Below, in pieces: positions 1 to 12,239 of a stretch of DNA of 64,000 nucleotides. This stretch comes from Vishniacozyma victoriae. Its lineage: Eukaryota; Basidiomycota; Tremellomycetes; Tremellales; Bulleribasidiaceae. The notes below the pieces were generated by a model. It made no database searches and was not told where the DNA came from. It saw only the letters and a program-made list of their open reading frames with translations. Each line of letters starts with the position of its first letter. Positions within the stretch are counted from its first letter, which is position 1. The position numbers and the translations under genes were made by a program. The stretch spans positions 213,952 to 277,951 of the forward strand of contig JADPYG010000006.1 in the NCBI GenBank assembly GCA_017654735.1, given 5' to 3'.

Positions 1-879
1 CATGCCCCATGTCGGAGAATGTGATTGAGAGCTAAAGTCGGGCACGATAGGTAATATGTCGGGGTACGAAGGAGGTGAAGGTGGGATGATTCGGATAGTA
101 CCTCCTGGACTAGTTATTGTTTTGGCCCTCTTTGGTGTCCTCGAAGCACAGACGACAGCAGTCAAGCTGAGACCATTATCGAGACAGTATGCCCGAACAG
201 TTTCTCCGGCATGTGCGAAGCGGTTCTGGTTCCCTTGGTTCTTTCGTGTCCAAGAGTCGTGGGTTTGTAGAACGAATGTTTCGGGGTCGGTTATTACCGG
301 TACGACCGCTCCTGGATGTGATGGGTATCTAGCTCTTAGACGTTTCTGAATCCCAGACCAAGCGAGGAGTAGTGTCGGTAGAGCGGATGTGGTTGGTGGA
401 GAATCCGGTGCGGGGAGGGGTACGAGTGGAAATACTGTATATCCAGATTTAGCCAATTGGAGTGTTAACGACTGGCCAGTTGCTACTCGTCAGTATCGAT
501 TCAAGATAGTTGACATACCTTCATTGGCACCAACAACGACTACAGCCAGACCGCGCCCCGCTTCTCCTCCCAACTTCTTCTCGCTTCGAGGCTGGTACCG
601 AACAACCTCGCCGCCACCTACGATTACCAATGCAGACTTGAATAAATCATGAACGAGGGATGTGGTAGCTTCAATAGATAAGGATATAAGAGCGGTGATA
701 TCCTGTGTAAGGGATAGCAGGGCGAGTGCAGAGGGTGATAAAGCCGATTCTGAGGTCGAAGAGGTGGGTGAGCCGTATCGCGACATTGGCGCTGAAATTG
801 GTGGAGTAGCGATTGGCATGGTGGTTTGAGGGAGAGGATTCGAGATAGAAGGAGAGTTTGAAGTGTTTGAGTCGCCCAT
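1..879 (-). CDS. Rossmann-fold (possibly DUF1776-type) protein, partial at left edge
   Basis: Two exons are visible, 879-519 and 482 to the edge, joined by a 36-nt intron (GTATGT donor, CTGAC branch, TAG acceptor). The joined frame reads VVVVGANEATGQSL then LQLAKSGYTVFPLVPL, which is a beta-alpha-beta nucleotide-binding start (GxxxATG-like turn) of the short-chain dehydrogenase type. The first 85 residues or so are Ser/Thr-rich and probably disordered. The reading frame stays open to base 1, so the C-terminus lies outside the window. The DUF1776 assignment is from memory of the fungal family pattern and is tentative; a general SDR-like protein is the fallback. The start at 879 is the first ATG of the open frame. 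It is divergent from SER1, sharing about 400 bp. Confidence 0.6.
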
Positions 880-1279
880 TCCTCCTATTTGTATCCCGAT
901 AATTGTGAACCGTTACGGCTAGAACGCGATCTACCGGATGGTTCTGTGTCACTTCATACTGATTATTCCCTGTGAGATGGTTGAAGTTCCTCCGTTCCTC
1001 GCCGTTGACAATTCAGCTCTACTGGTGAGAACTGAGGTACCTCTGATTAGATATAATGATAAGATTCGGTAATGAGGTGTCTGTATACCCACCACAGACA
1101 GATAGAGTGAGAAACCAGGAACGTGATCGGCGTAATACATTTCCCACGGTATACACTCTCAAAAGTCCCAAGATTCGGAACAAGGCGTGATAAGATCATC
1201 ATGACGACTCGATATACTTAAAGTATATATACTCGCACCCAACACTCTCGGCACGTCTATCTCCAACACACAGTACACA
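880..1279. promoter_or_regulatory. Divergent promoter between the Rossmann-type gene and SER1
   Basis: This is 400 bp with no convincing gene. A perfect 12-bp palindrome AGTATATATACT at 1222-1233 lies about 50 bp before the SER1 start and is a good TATA-box candidate. The rest holds only short, unsupported ORFs. Confidence 0.5.
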
Positions 1280-2583
1280 ATGTCGGAATCAAGAGAGAAC
1301 GTACACAATTTCGCAGCTGGTCCTTCGCCCCTGCCTACTCCTGTTCTGCAGAAAGCAGCCGAGGGACTACTTAATTACAATGGGACCGGAATGGGAGTTT
1401 GCGAATTAAGTCACCGTGGTAAAGATTTCAAGGCTATTATCGAGGGTGCTGAAGGTAAGCTGGCAATTACCTGAGACGAAATAGCTGACTCTCAGCCAAT
1501 CTCCGTAAACTACTAGCTATTCCCGATGATTATGCCGTCCTCTTTTCACAAGGAGGTGGAACTACCCAGTTCTCATCTACCGTCCTCAACTTGCTAGCCT
1601 ACCGACGACTACAAAAGAAGGAAGAGACTTTCACACCACCTACTATCGATTATGTCGTTACTGGCTCTTGGTCTTCCAAAGCCCATGCAGAGGCTCAGCG
1701 ACTATCAACCCCTTCTTCGTCCGATCAGCAACCATACGCCAAACCACGTATTGCCGCAACTTCCAAACCATCGAAATACACTACACTCCCCAAACACGAG
1801 GAGTACGATTTCTCAGAAGACGCTGCTTTCGTATACTACTGCGAGAACGAGACTATTAACGGTATTCAATTCCCAACCGATACTTCCTCCCCATACTCGT
1901 TCCCATTCGATAAAATCCCAGCAAACGTTCCCTTGGTTGCGGATTACTCGTCATCATTCATTTCGAGGCCTATACCAAATTTGGAAAGGCACGCTGTGAT
2001 TTACGCTGGAGCCCAGAAAAACCTCGGTCCATCCGGTGTAACTGTCCTAATTGTCCGTAAAGATTTCTTGGTCGATACCACAGAAGCCATGAATTTGGGT
2101 AATGTACCAGCCGTTCCCATTCAGAACGAATACAAGATCTTAGCAGACAATGGATCATTATACAACACCCCACCAACGTTCCCAATTTACGTCTCGGCTT
2201 TGGTCCTCGAGTACTTGATCGGCGAGAAGGGAGGTATCAAAGGTGTAGAAGAGACAAATCGAAAGAAGGCAGAATTGATCTACGCCACCCTGAATAAAGC
2301 TGAGGAAGAGGGTAAAGTCAAGATTGTAGTCAGGGAGAAGGATGCTAGGAGTTGGATGAACGTCTGTTTCGAAATTACAAATGATGGAGAGAAGAAGTTC
2401 TTAGAGGGAGCAGAAGCAAAGGGATTCAGGCAATTGAAGGGGCATCGATCTGTTGGTGGTACGTCTCAGTCTCTGTGTATCGACTCTAGCTCATCTTCAG
2501 GTATTCGGGCATCGCTGTATAATGCTGTATCGCTCGAGTCTGTTCAGGCTCTCTGCGAGTATATCAAGGCATTCTCTGCGTAG
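1280..2583 (+). CDS. SER1: Phosphoserine aminotransferase (serine biosynthesis)
   Basis: Three exons (1280-1454, 1496-2458, 2501-2583) give 406 residues, the usual size for this PLP enzyme. It converts 3-phosphohydroxypyruvate and glutamate to phosphoserine and 2-oxoglutarate in the second step of serine synthesis. The N-terminus NFAAGPSPLP and the block GMGVCELSHRGK are class-V aminotransferase hallmarks. GAQKNLGPSGVTV carries the Schiff-base lysine, and the C-ter block GHRSVGGIRASLYNA is restored only when the second intron is removed. That intron (2459-2500, 42 nt) is a multiple of three and has no stop, so retention would add 14 residues before GIRAS. Convergent with the following minus-strand gene. 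Confidence 0.95.
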
Positions 2584-2724
2584 ATGTCCATATTCAGGCT
2601 TGCAGTCACACTCGATTTTAGGGGAAAAACAACCTCCAATCAATAGAGCAAATCTCGTCACGCAGCATGCATACTTGACGATTGTTTTCTGGTCCATTTC
2701 CTTTGGTTCTGATGGTATCTCCTC

Positions 2725-2756
2725 ATTCATTCATTCATTCATTCATTCATTCATTC
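2725..2756. repeat. (ATTC)8 microsatellite
   Basis: Eight uninterrupted copies of ATTC lie in the 3' flank of SER1, between two convergent genes. Seen directly; likely polymorphic in length between strains. Confidence 0.95.
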
Positions 2757-2842
2757 TCGTGCATCCATTCCCCTTTCGTGCATACCTCGATTCTGTCATC
2801 AGCGCGACGCTGAGAATGGGAGATGACGAGCTCACCATCATT

Positions 2843-5103
2843 CTACAACTTGAAGGCCCTGCCCTGTCCATCAACTCCCCCCCTCTTGATATCCTTCTTC
2901 AAAGCATACCCCCCGAGGGAATTATTCGAGATAACCCTCTTGACCTTCTGACCTTTCCATTCATTCTTCCAATCCTCCCCAGGATCAGGTCGAGCAGCTT
3001 CAGCAGTTCGTAAATACGATAAATCCTTCGGCTTGGGATTTAGAAGTTCCATATTCCTTCGAGGAGTTCCAGTCCATTGCATTTCATCTACTTGATATTG
3101 CTGTTGTTGTTGGTCGATTTTCCTTGCGCCATTCGGAATAGTAGCGATGGTGTAACTGTTCGTCGGCTGGGCTGGTCGGGTGGGCGGTTGAAATACTGTG
3201 ATCTTACTATACCTGGATGCAGGTACTGGCTTTCGACCTTGTTGAGCCGGCCCGTGTTGTGGGAATAGGGCAGTCATGGGTCTGGAGCTAAATTGTGAAT
3301 AGTCGTCTTTTCGATTCATTGATTTACTGGCGTATCGACTTGGTTTCCTAAGGGTCGACCATTCTTCCTCTTCTTCCTTGATCTCGTCGTCTTCTGAGAA
3401 GGAAGAGATTAATTCCTTGTCGGGATTGAACTGTCTGAGCGGAGGTGCGGGAGCGGCGAGCGAGTTCCGATCATAGCCAGCCTGCCTTGATTGTCCTGTT
3501 GATCAGCTTTCGCTCAACGCGGCTGTGCAAGCTTACCTTGATTTGCCATCTTCTGTAAATGAGCGATTTGGAACGACTTGTCCCTGATTGGAATGGGATT
3601 GATAATACCCCCATTGCCAGACCTTCCATATTTACCGACAACTGGAGAGCTGTAGGGCAGCTGACTTGATGACGTCGCATAATCGGATATATGGGGTTTG
3701 TTCGATATATGAGTCATAGTGGACGGATCATCATTGTCGCATTGCGATCCAGCTTCGGGAGTGAAGACCCCATCGACCGCTTCGGTTCGATTGATTTGAT
3801 CGGGGGATGGGACGAGTTTGACTTGTTGAGGGACATTCTCGAATAGTGCGCTAAACCATTTAGGTTTACTTGAACCTTTGAGAGTAGCGGAAGAAGCGTG
3901 TAGGGTAGCATCAGTATCGGAGGGTGGATCGATGGACTCGTTATCGTCGTCGTCATCTAGGATAATCTCTGCCGATTTGAATGTCTTGTTCTTGCTACTC
4001 GAAGCGTTCTTGTCATTATTGTTTTTGTCGAGCTCCTTTTTGGTTAATGGAATGAGCTTGTCGAGGTCAACCTGTGGGGGTCGCTGCTTGACGGGCAAGC
4101 TCTTCATTCTTTCAAACCCTTTGATGATGGGGAAGTCGTCGGTTGGGCCAGCTCCGGCAGCTATAGCATTAGCTCGAGGAAATGTTTCACTTTGAGCACA
4201 ATTACGTAGTCGACCAAACTTGAGACTACTCTCTGCCTCTTCAGCATCCTTCTTCCCCTTCCCCTTTGTTTTGGTACCGGTACACTTCGTCGCTGCCTTA
4301 CCCCTCTTTACCGGTTCCTTCTTTTCCACTGCCTTGGCAATCTTTGGCTTTTTTACTTTATCCTTATCGACCGCGTCTAATTGTTGAAGGATGGAAGGAG
4401 CAGGAGGAGGAGAAACTGCAGGGGTCTTTCGTTTCTTACTCTGATTGGAAGCGCCAGCGAGAGCGGCCGCGGTAGTGAAACCGGTTTTAGGAAATGGTTT
4501 CGAAGGTCCTTTCGAGCGACCCCTCGCGTCTAGCCATCCACCGGGCTGATAAGAATTGTTGGAGTATCGTTTCTTTTCATCTTTCTTCGCAGGTGGAAGT
4601 TGGATAGCGGCGGGAACGATGGGTGGACCACCTGCTCTAGCTGCTCTTTCTTCCGCTTCATTCCATTCGGCGTAACTTGAATAACCGCCGAATTTGAGCT
4701 TCTTTTCTTTCTTCTTCTTCTTGTTGAGTGGGTCTTCAGTATCTTCTTTAATATCTTCAATGAACTTCTTGATAACATCGTCTTTAGAATCTTGAATATT
4801 CTCTTTATCAGGGATTGATTTCTTCGGTTTCGACTTTCCCTTCTTTTCTTCCTTCTTGCCATCTTCTTTTGTACTGGGAGCTTGAATGGGAGGAGTAGGT
4901 TTGGACTTGGCTTTAGCTGCCCTACCTTGAGCGATAGTGAATGGAGTTCGAGTGAATTCTGTTAAATCGAAGCGATTCGAGATATCGAGATTTGCAGTTG
5001 CGATGAATCCTGGGTCATAGTCAGACAAATCTGCTTCAGAGGGGGTTTCATCCCTGTATGATCTATCCCAGGTAGGTTCTACTACCTTTCCGGATGGCTT
5101 CAT
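2843..5103 (-). CDS. Lys/Ser-rich disordered hypothetical protein
   Basis: Two exons (5103-3537 and 3495-2843; 41-nt intron with an exact codon join) give 739 residues. I do not recognise the family. The N-terminal 75 residues (EADLSDYDPGFIATANLDIS, then FDLTEFTRTPF) look ordered and are probably the conserved part. The middle is dominated by Lys/Glu tracts (KEEKKGKSKPKK, NKKKKKEKKLKFGG) and acidic runs (DDDDDNES), which suggests a nuclear or RNA/chromatin-associated disordered protein. The C-terminal 40 residues are again ordered-looking and basic (WKNEWKGQKVKRV). An in-frame ATG exists upstream at 5163; I prefer 5103 because only about 200 bp separate it from the divergent TAF5 start. Function unknown. 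Confidence 0.8.
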
Positions 5104-5301
5104 TGTTGTCTTGTAGTGTTTGATGATGATACTGAGGAAAGGAAAGGAAATGAGTAGTTGCATGCAAGGTGGGTGTCGAGGGTGGAGGAGAGAGCGGAAG
5201 CAAATTCACCGGAGATGGATGTTGACTGAACTAACTCTACTACAACTACTATACTTGGACTTTACAGAGACCCATCCGTGTGGGTAGAACTAGTATCAAC
5301 C

Positions 5302-8139
5302 ATGTCGGACTCGCCTCAACCTACTGCTGGTCCCAGTAACGAAAATGGTCAAGCTCGACCACAAGGTGCTCTTATCCGACAATTCGTAGAAGCCTACCTT
5401 CAACAACACGGATTCGATAAAGCTCTCGAGACTTACCGACAAGGATTCGAGGATGCCGCTCAATCAGGAGACCAAGGATTGGAAGGAGGTGAAGAAGGTG
5501 CAGGAAGAACGCGTACGGGTGTGGTCGGGGATGCTGTCTTCAGAGCTCCAGGGCCAGTAGCGTTGGATAGCGCAATCAAGAGGAATATCCCACAAGCCAT
5601 GAGCACTTCGGCATCGACAATGAGTGAACACATTACACCGGAATTCGAAGCTCAGGCGAAATATATCATTGATGCTTTGGCTAAGAAGGTTGAAGCAGCT
5701 GGAGGAGAGGGAAAACCAGCTGAAAAGGGGGAGATGCTATTGGATCCCTCGGACAGGATTGAGGGGTATAAGCGATACCGGCGCTGGGTAGATGATGGGC
5801 TGGATATGTGGAAGGTGAGCTGATAGTTCCTGGACTCAGCTGATGAGCAGCCTGAACTGGATGCTGTCTCGTTTCCACTGATGGTGTATACTTTCCTTGA
5901 CCTGATGCAGGCTGATTTCACGAAATCAGGTACGTCCATCCTTATTTTACGTTTGTTATGCTAACATCACAGCTCGCGAGTTCCTATCGCAGAATAGGGT
6001 TCATTATCAAAATCAGCATCCTCAAGAGCTAGCATCCTTAGCGTCTCTAGGCACACGGCACCATATCGAAATCAACCCATACTGTCAACGACTGCTGTGA
6101 GTCTCCTTCATGGCAGCTGTAGTTGGCACTGATGTACAGGGCACAGAGATACAACATCAAGATGTCGCGCAACTCTCACGATATCCTTCTACAATGGCTG
6201 AGCGGAGCTGGTTTGGATGAGGAATGGGAGATGGGACGACAAACTTCGGCTGGACGTCAGAAAGCGGCAGTTCACGGCATTGTAGTCAACCGTATACGGA
6301 TAGCGGGTAAGTTATACCCTCCAAATACGATCACTGACTTCAGTGTCAAATTCGCATATGCCCCTTGATGAAGTCACTCTAGCATCCGGTACTGGTCTGA
6401 TACCGGCTCTCAACACCATCGGACCCCAAACACCGCCCACGCAGCTCAAACTCGGTCCGGCCCCAATGACGGATAAGCTAAAAGAGCAAGTCTCCAAGAC
6501 CCTCCAAGACGAGGAAGAAGCAGCAGCAGCGAACGGAAGTGAAGGAGGCGAACGCGCAGGGTCATCACAACCGAATGGACACGATACGAATGGAGATATA
6601 GAAATGGGTTCTAATGGTGAACAGTCGCGAGCACCTACACGCGAAAAGTCACCTACGATACATGAAGTCAAGCTGGAACCTGATACGGAGAAAACATCAG
6701 ACCTGATCAGTCCATTGGAGAACGAGACTCTTCCGCCTGTTCCTGGGATTTTTAGAATTGCGGATTTGAAGCGGGAGGTAGAAGCTGTGAGGGATCGTCG
6801 TCGAATGATGCGTCTTGGAGCTGGAGATGAGGAAAAGGCTACTACTCCTGTTCTGCCGAGTGTACTGGCATTCACCGTGTTTGACGGATCTGGCCTGAAG
6901 TAAGTTTCCCACACTGGTGAGTATACGACACCAACTGACGCTCAGAACACCTTCTATCGAATTCTCGCCCGACTCTTCGCTCATGGCAGTCGGATCGAGC
7001 GAAAGCTGTATTCGAATGTGGAGTTTACAAGGCGAGAAACTAAAAGCGCGATCACTGGACTCGGATAACCAAGTGGTCGAAGATGAAGGTCTCGCCATGC
7101 GGAAACTGATTGGACATACCGCCCCAGTCTACTCCATGTCATATGACCCAATCTACGGATCTTCCCAGAAACCATCAACCCTCTTATCAGCTTCAGGAGA
7201 CGGTACTGTCCGTTTGTGGTCCCTTGATACGTATACCAATCTAGTCGCTTATCGTGGACATAATCGAGATCCTGTATGGGATGTCGAGTGGGGTCCCATG
7301 GGTGTTTACTTCGCTTCGGCAAGTAGAGATCGGACTGCCAAGCTTTGGTCCTCGGATCGAGTGACTCCATTACGGATGTACACTGGTCATTTATCTGATG
7401 TCAATGTAAGTCTGAGCGAACGATAGAGCTGATGTTTAGTGTGTTCGTTTCCATCCTAATTCTCTGTACCTGGCTACGGGATCCCATGATGAGACAGTCA
7501 GGGTATGGGATGTTCAGCGAGGAGCTTGTATTCGGTTATTCCTCGGACACTCGGATGCTGTCACCACCTTGGCGTTCTCACCAGATGGCAGAACGCTAGC
7601 TTCAGCGGGTACGCCCCTTTCTCATTGATTCGTTTCGCGCTCTGACAATCAGGCCTAGACTCGAGCATCTATCTGTGGGATCTAGGGTCCTCACGGCCAA
7701 TAAAGAAAATGACGGGTCATCAAGGTCAAATTACCTCTTTATCATTCTCGGCAGAGTCTTCTGTACTAGTATCGGGCAGCTTGGACTCGACGGTACGTTG
7801 TTGGGATGTCAAGTCTGCTGGTGGTGAGAAATCATCGAGTATGCGGGATGAGACGGATGCCGCATCAAGGAGGGCTAGCGGGGTCAATCATGTTGAGTTG
7901 GGCGAACTACCATTAGGCTTGGGACGAGATACATGGGAGGAAGGGACCAAGCAAACGTACGTCTGATGACCCGTAGCGTAACAATGATGCTAATTACCAG
8001 GTCCGACCTTCTTTCGACCTTCCACACTAAACGTACGCCTATAATCAAAGTACATCATACTCCACGGAATATGGTCATGGCTGGTGGATCTTATATACCA
8101 CCTAGTAGCACCTCTTCAGGTATAGACGGACATGATTAG
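5302..8139 (+). CDS. TAF5: TFIID subunit TAF5 (LisH, NTD2, WD40)
   Basis: Nine exons (5302-5814, 5911-5929, 5973-6096, 6140-6306, 6344-6899, 6946-7405, 7440-7608, 7653-7956, 8001-8139) encode 816 residues. The order is a LisH motif near residue 25 ([20 protein letters not shown]), a TAF5 NTD2 domain around 170-290 (including [20 protein letters not shown]), an acidic linker, and at least six WD40 repeats with WSLD, LWSSD, VWDV, LWDL and CWDV ends. TAF5 is the WD-repeat scaffold of TFIID (and of SAGA in yeasts). The C-terminus [15 protein letters not shown] matches the last blade of the family. Exon 2 is only 19 nt. ATG at 5302 is the first in frame. Confidence 0.95.
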
Positions 8140-8339
8140 ATACATTCTAGCATAGCTTTATGTATAATTGTCTGTCGAACGCGTCCCCGGCTAATAATGG
8201 CGATCATCGGATCTAAGGCACATGGGGTTTCACTTTGTGACTTCTTATTGGCACTGCATTTCCATCCTCATCTTTTGGGCATTCGGAAGTAGGTAATGTC
8301 GTGTATATAGACAAGTAGAACGCTAGCGAAACGATATAG

Positions 8340-10560
<2,221 letters not shown>

Positions 10561-10819
10561 TGCTTGCTTTCGTTGTCGATACATCCCGATTTGGCTGTTG
10601 TAATATCACATGCATATTCCGAGCTCGTAATGGCGAAACAATGGCGAAACAGGAAACACTCATGTGATCCGCGGTCTGAATGGTGAACTAATGAGATCCT
10701 TTCATGGCCTTTCCTTTCATGATTTCCTTGCGACTCATATATATCACCAGGGCGCATGATCGCCTTCATTGTCTTCATTGTCTTTCGTATAGTTTGACTT
10801 CTCTCTACCGCTACTCAAA

Positions 10820-11233
10820 ATGACCAGCATCTCTCCACCAGCAAATGTTTCGTAAATCTCTTCTCAATTAAACTTTGATCAAAGCTGATAAACTAGGAAG
10901 TCCCAGACCGAGGGTGTCGCTACCGCCCAACCAACTCCAGCTCCAACTATGACCGTTTCCGCTCCTACCCCCACCTCTGCCTCTGCAGCTACTAGCACAA
11001 CCGTCGTCGGCTCGTAAATCCTTCCTCGTCCGCGTTGTCATACCTAACTAAACAGCTCCAACGGTAAACCAATTGATCCTCGAGATCCTAAAGTGTATGA
11101 AGATTGGTACCCCGGAGACGCTACCAAAGAAGGTCGACCAGCTTGGTGGAATCGAGTATTTTGTTGTGGGTATGGAATTGGGTGTTTGCTGTGTCCTTGT
11201 GGAAGTTGGACTTGTAAGCAGGAGAGGATGTAG
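10820..11233 (+). CDS. Small protein with Cys-rich C-terminus, unknown function
   Basis: Three exons (10820-10851, 10897-11013, 11056-11233) join in frame to 108 residues. The N-terminal half is Thr/Ala/Pro/Ser-rich and low complexity. The C-terminal half is distinctive: PIDPRDPKVYEDWYPGD, then RPAWWNRVFCCGYG and IGCLLCPCGSWTCKQERM, with seven cysteines clustered in the last 23 residues. Such a CC..C..C.C....C tail could bind metal or be palmitoylated and sit on a membrane. No family is recognised. The stop is 13 bp from the stop of the convergent RPR2, so the 3' UTRs must overlap. Confidence 0.75.
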
Positions 11234-11246
11234 TCGTAATTGTAAT

Positions 11247-12022
11247 CTAGGCTTCGGTCGATGTATCCTCCTCCTCAACTGGACCTTCGGGTAATTCACC
11301 CCAATTGCCAATCGCTTCCTGTTTGCGATATAGGGTATGACCTTTTGTTGCATAATCGTCGCCCTGCGCAGGAATAGATTCTCGTTGATGAAATGGCACC
11401 TTTCGGGTCGTTGCGAGCTGGTGCCGACGCTTAGCTCTCTTTCGACCGTCTATTGGCTCATCCGAGATAGAGGTAGGCGGGAGCGGCATGGTGGATTGGG
11501 TATTGCATGAGAGACAGGTGGTGTGTGATACGTTCATGTGGTATCTGTTTGCTATTCATCAGCTCCTGGGCCTTGAGGATTGTCGCCAGCTTACGTCGGT
11601 TTCGAATCCTAGCAGTCAGGCCCGGGATGAGTACAGTAGAGCATCCGTTGCAGGTGTTTCGCTTTGCTGATGGATCCCTTCTATCAGCACAAAGAGTATC
11701 CACAATGGAAAAGGACGAACAATTTCATCTGGTTATGAACGACCATCTTTCCATTGGCAGCCATCATGTTTCTAGCCAGCTTCGCCGAGTCTGACTCTGT
11801 AACACTGGTATCCACATCATCCGCGTGTCCCTTACGTTTCCCTTTGACATCGGTAAGAGGCGATTCGAGGTTGAATTGCTGCAAAAATGCTGAAGCTTGT
11901 AAAGTGAAATTCGACCTTTGATACAAATCCGGGTGGATTACTGTTGGATACGATAATCTCTTCGGGGCTTTGACTTGAGGAGGACCGCTCTTCTGCGCGG
12001 CGCTCGGGTTGCCCTTGGCCAT
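11247..12022 (-). CDS. RPR2: RNase P/MRP zinc-ribbon subunit (Rpr2/Rpp21/Snm1 family)
   Basis: Three exons (12022-11721, 11680-11595, 11551-11247) encode 230 residues. The family signature is visible as two CxxC knuckles: RNTCNGCSTVLIPGLTARIR and TTCLSCNT, which together make the zinc ribbon of Rpr2/Rpp21. LIPGLT between them is the typical conserved core. The protein is a subunit of RNase P, which matures the 5' ends of tRNA, or of the related RNase MRP (Snm1); sequence alone does not separate these. The first intron uses a weak GTTCGT donor. An in-frame ATG at 12031 would add three residues. Divergent from the Clr4-type gene by about 210 bp. Confidence 0.85.
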
Positions 12023-12239
12023 CTTGGTCATTGACAGGAACAGACGGAGTATAATTATCTAGTCTGGATTACTTGAATTGAGTGGACTAGGGATCGTGGG
12101 AAAGTATTCAGGAACCATATATCAGTAGTGCTGTTGTTGTCACGATAGTCACGAGATACTTCATATCTAATCAGTCAGCCTGAACGATGAGCTTTGTAAC
12201 TTGCACGTAGCTTGTATCTTGAGGTCCACTATCACTCCG

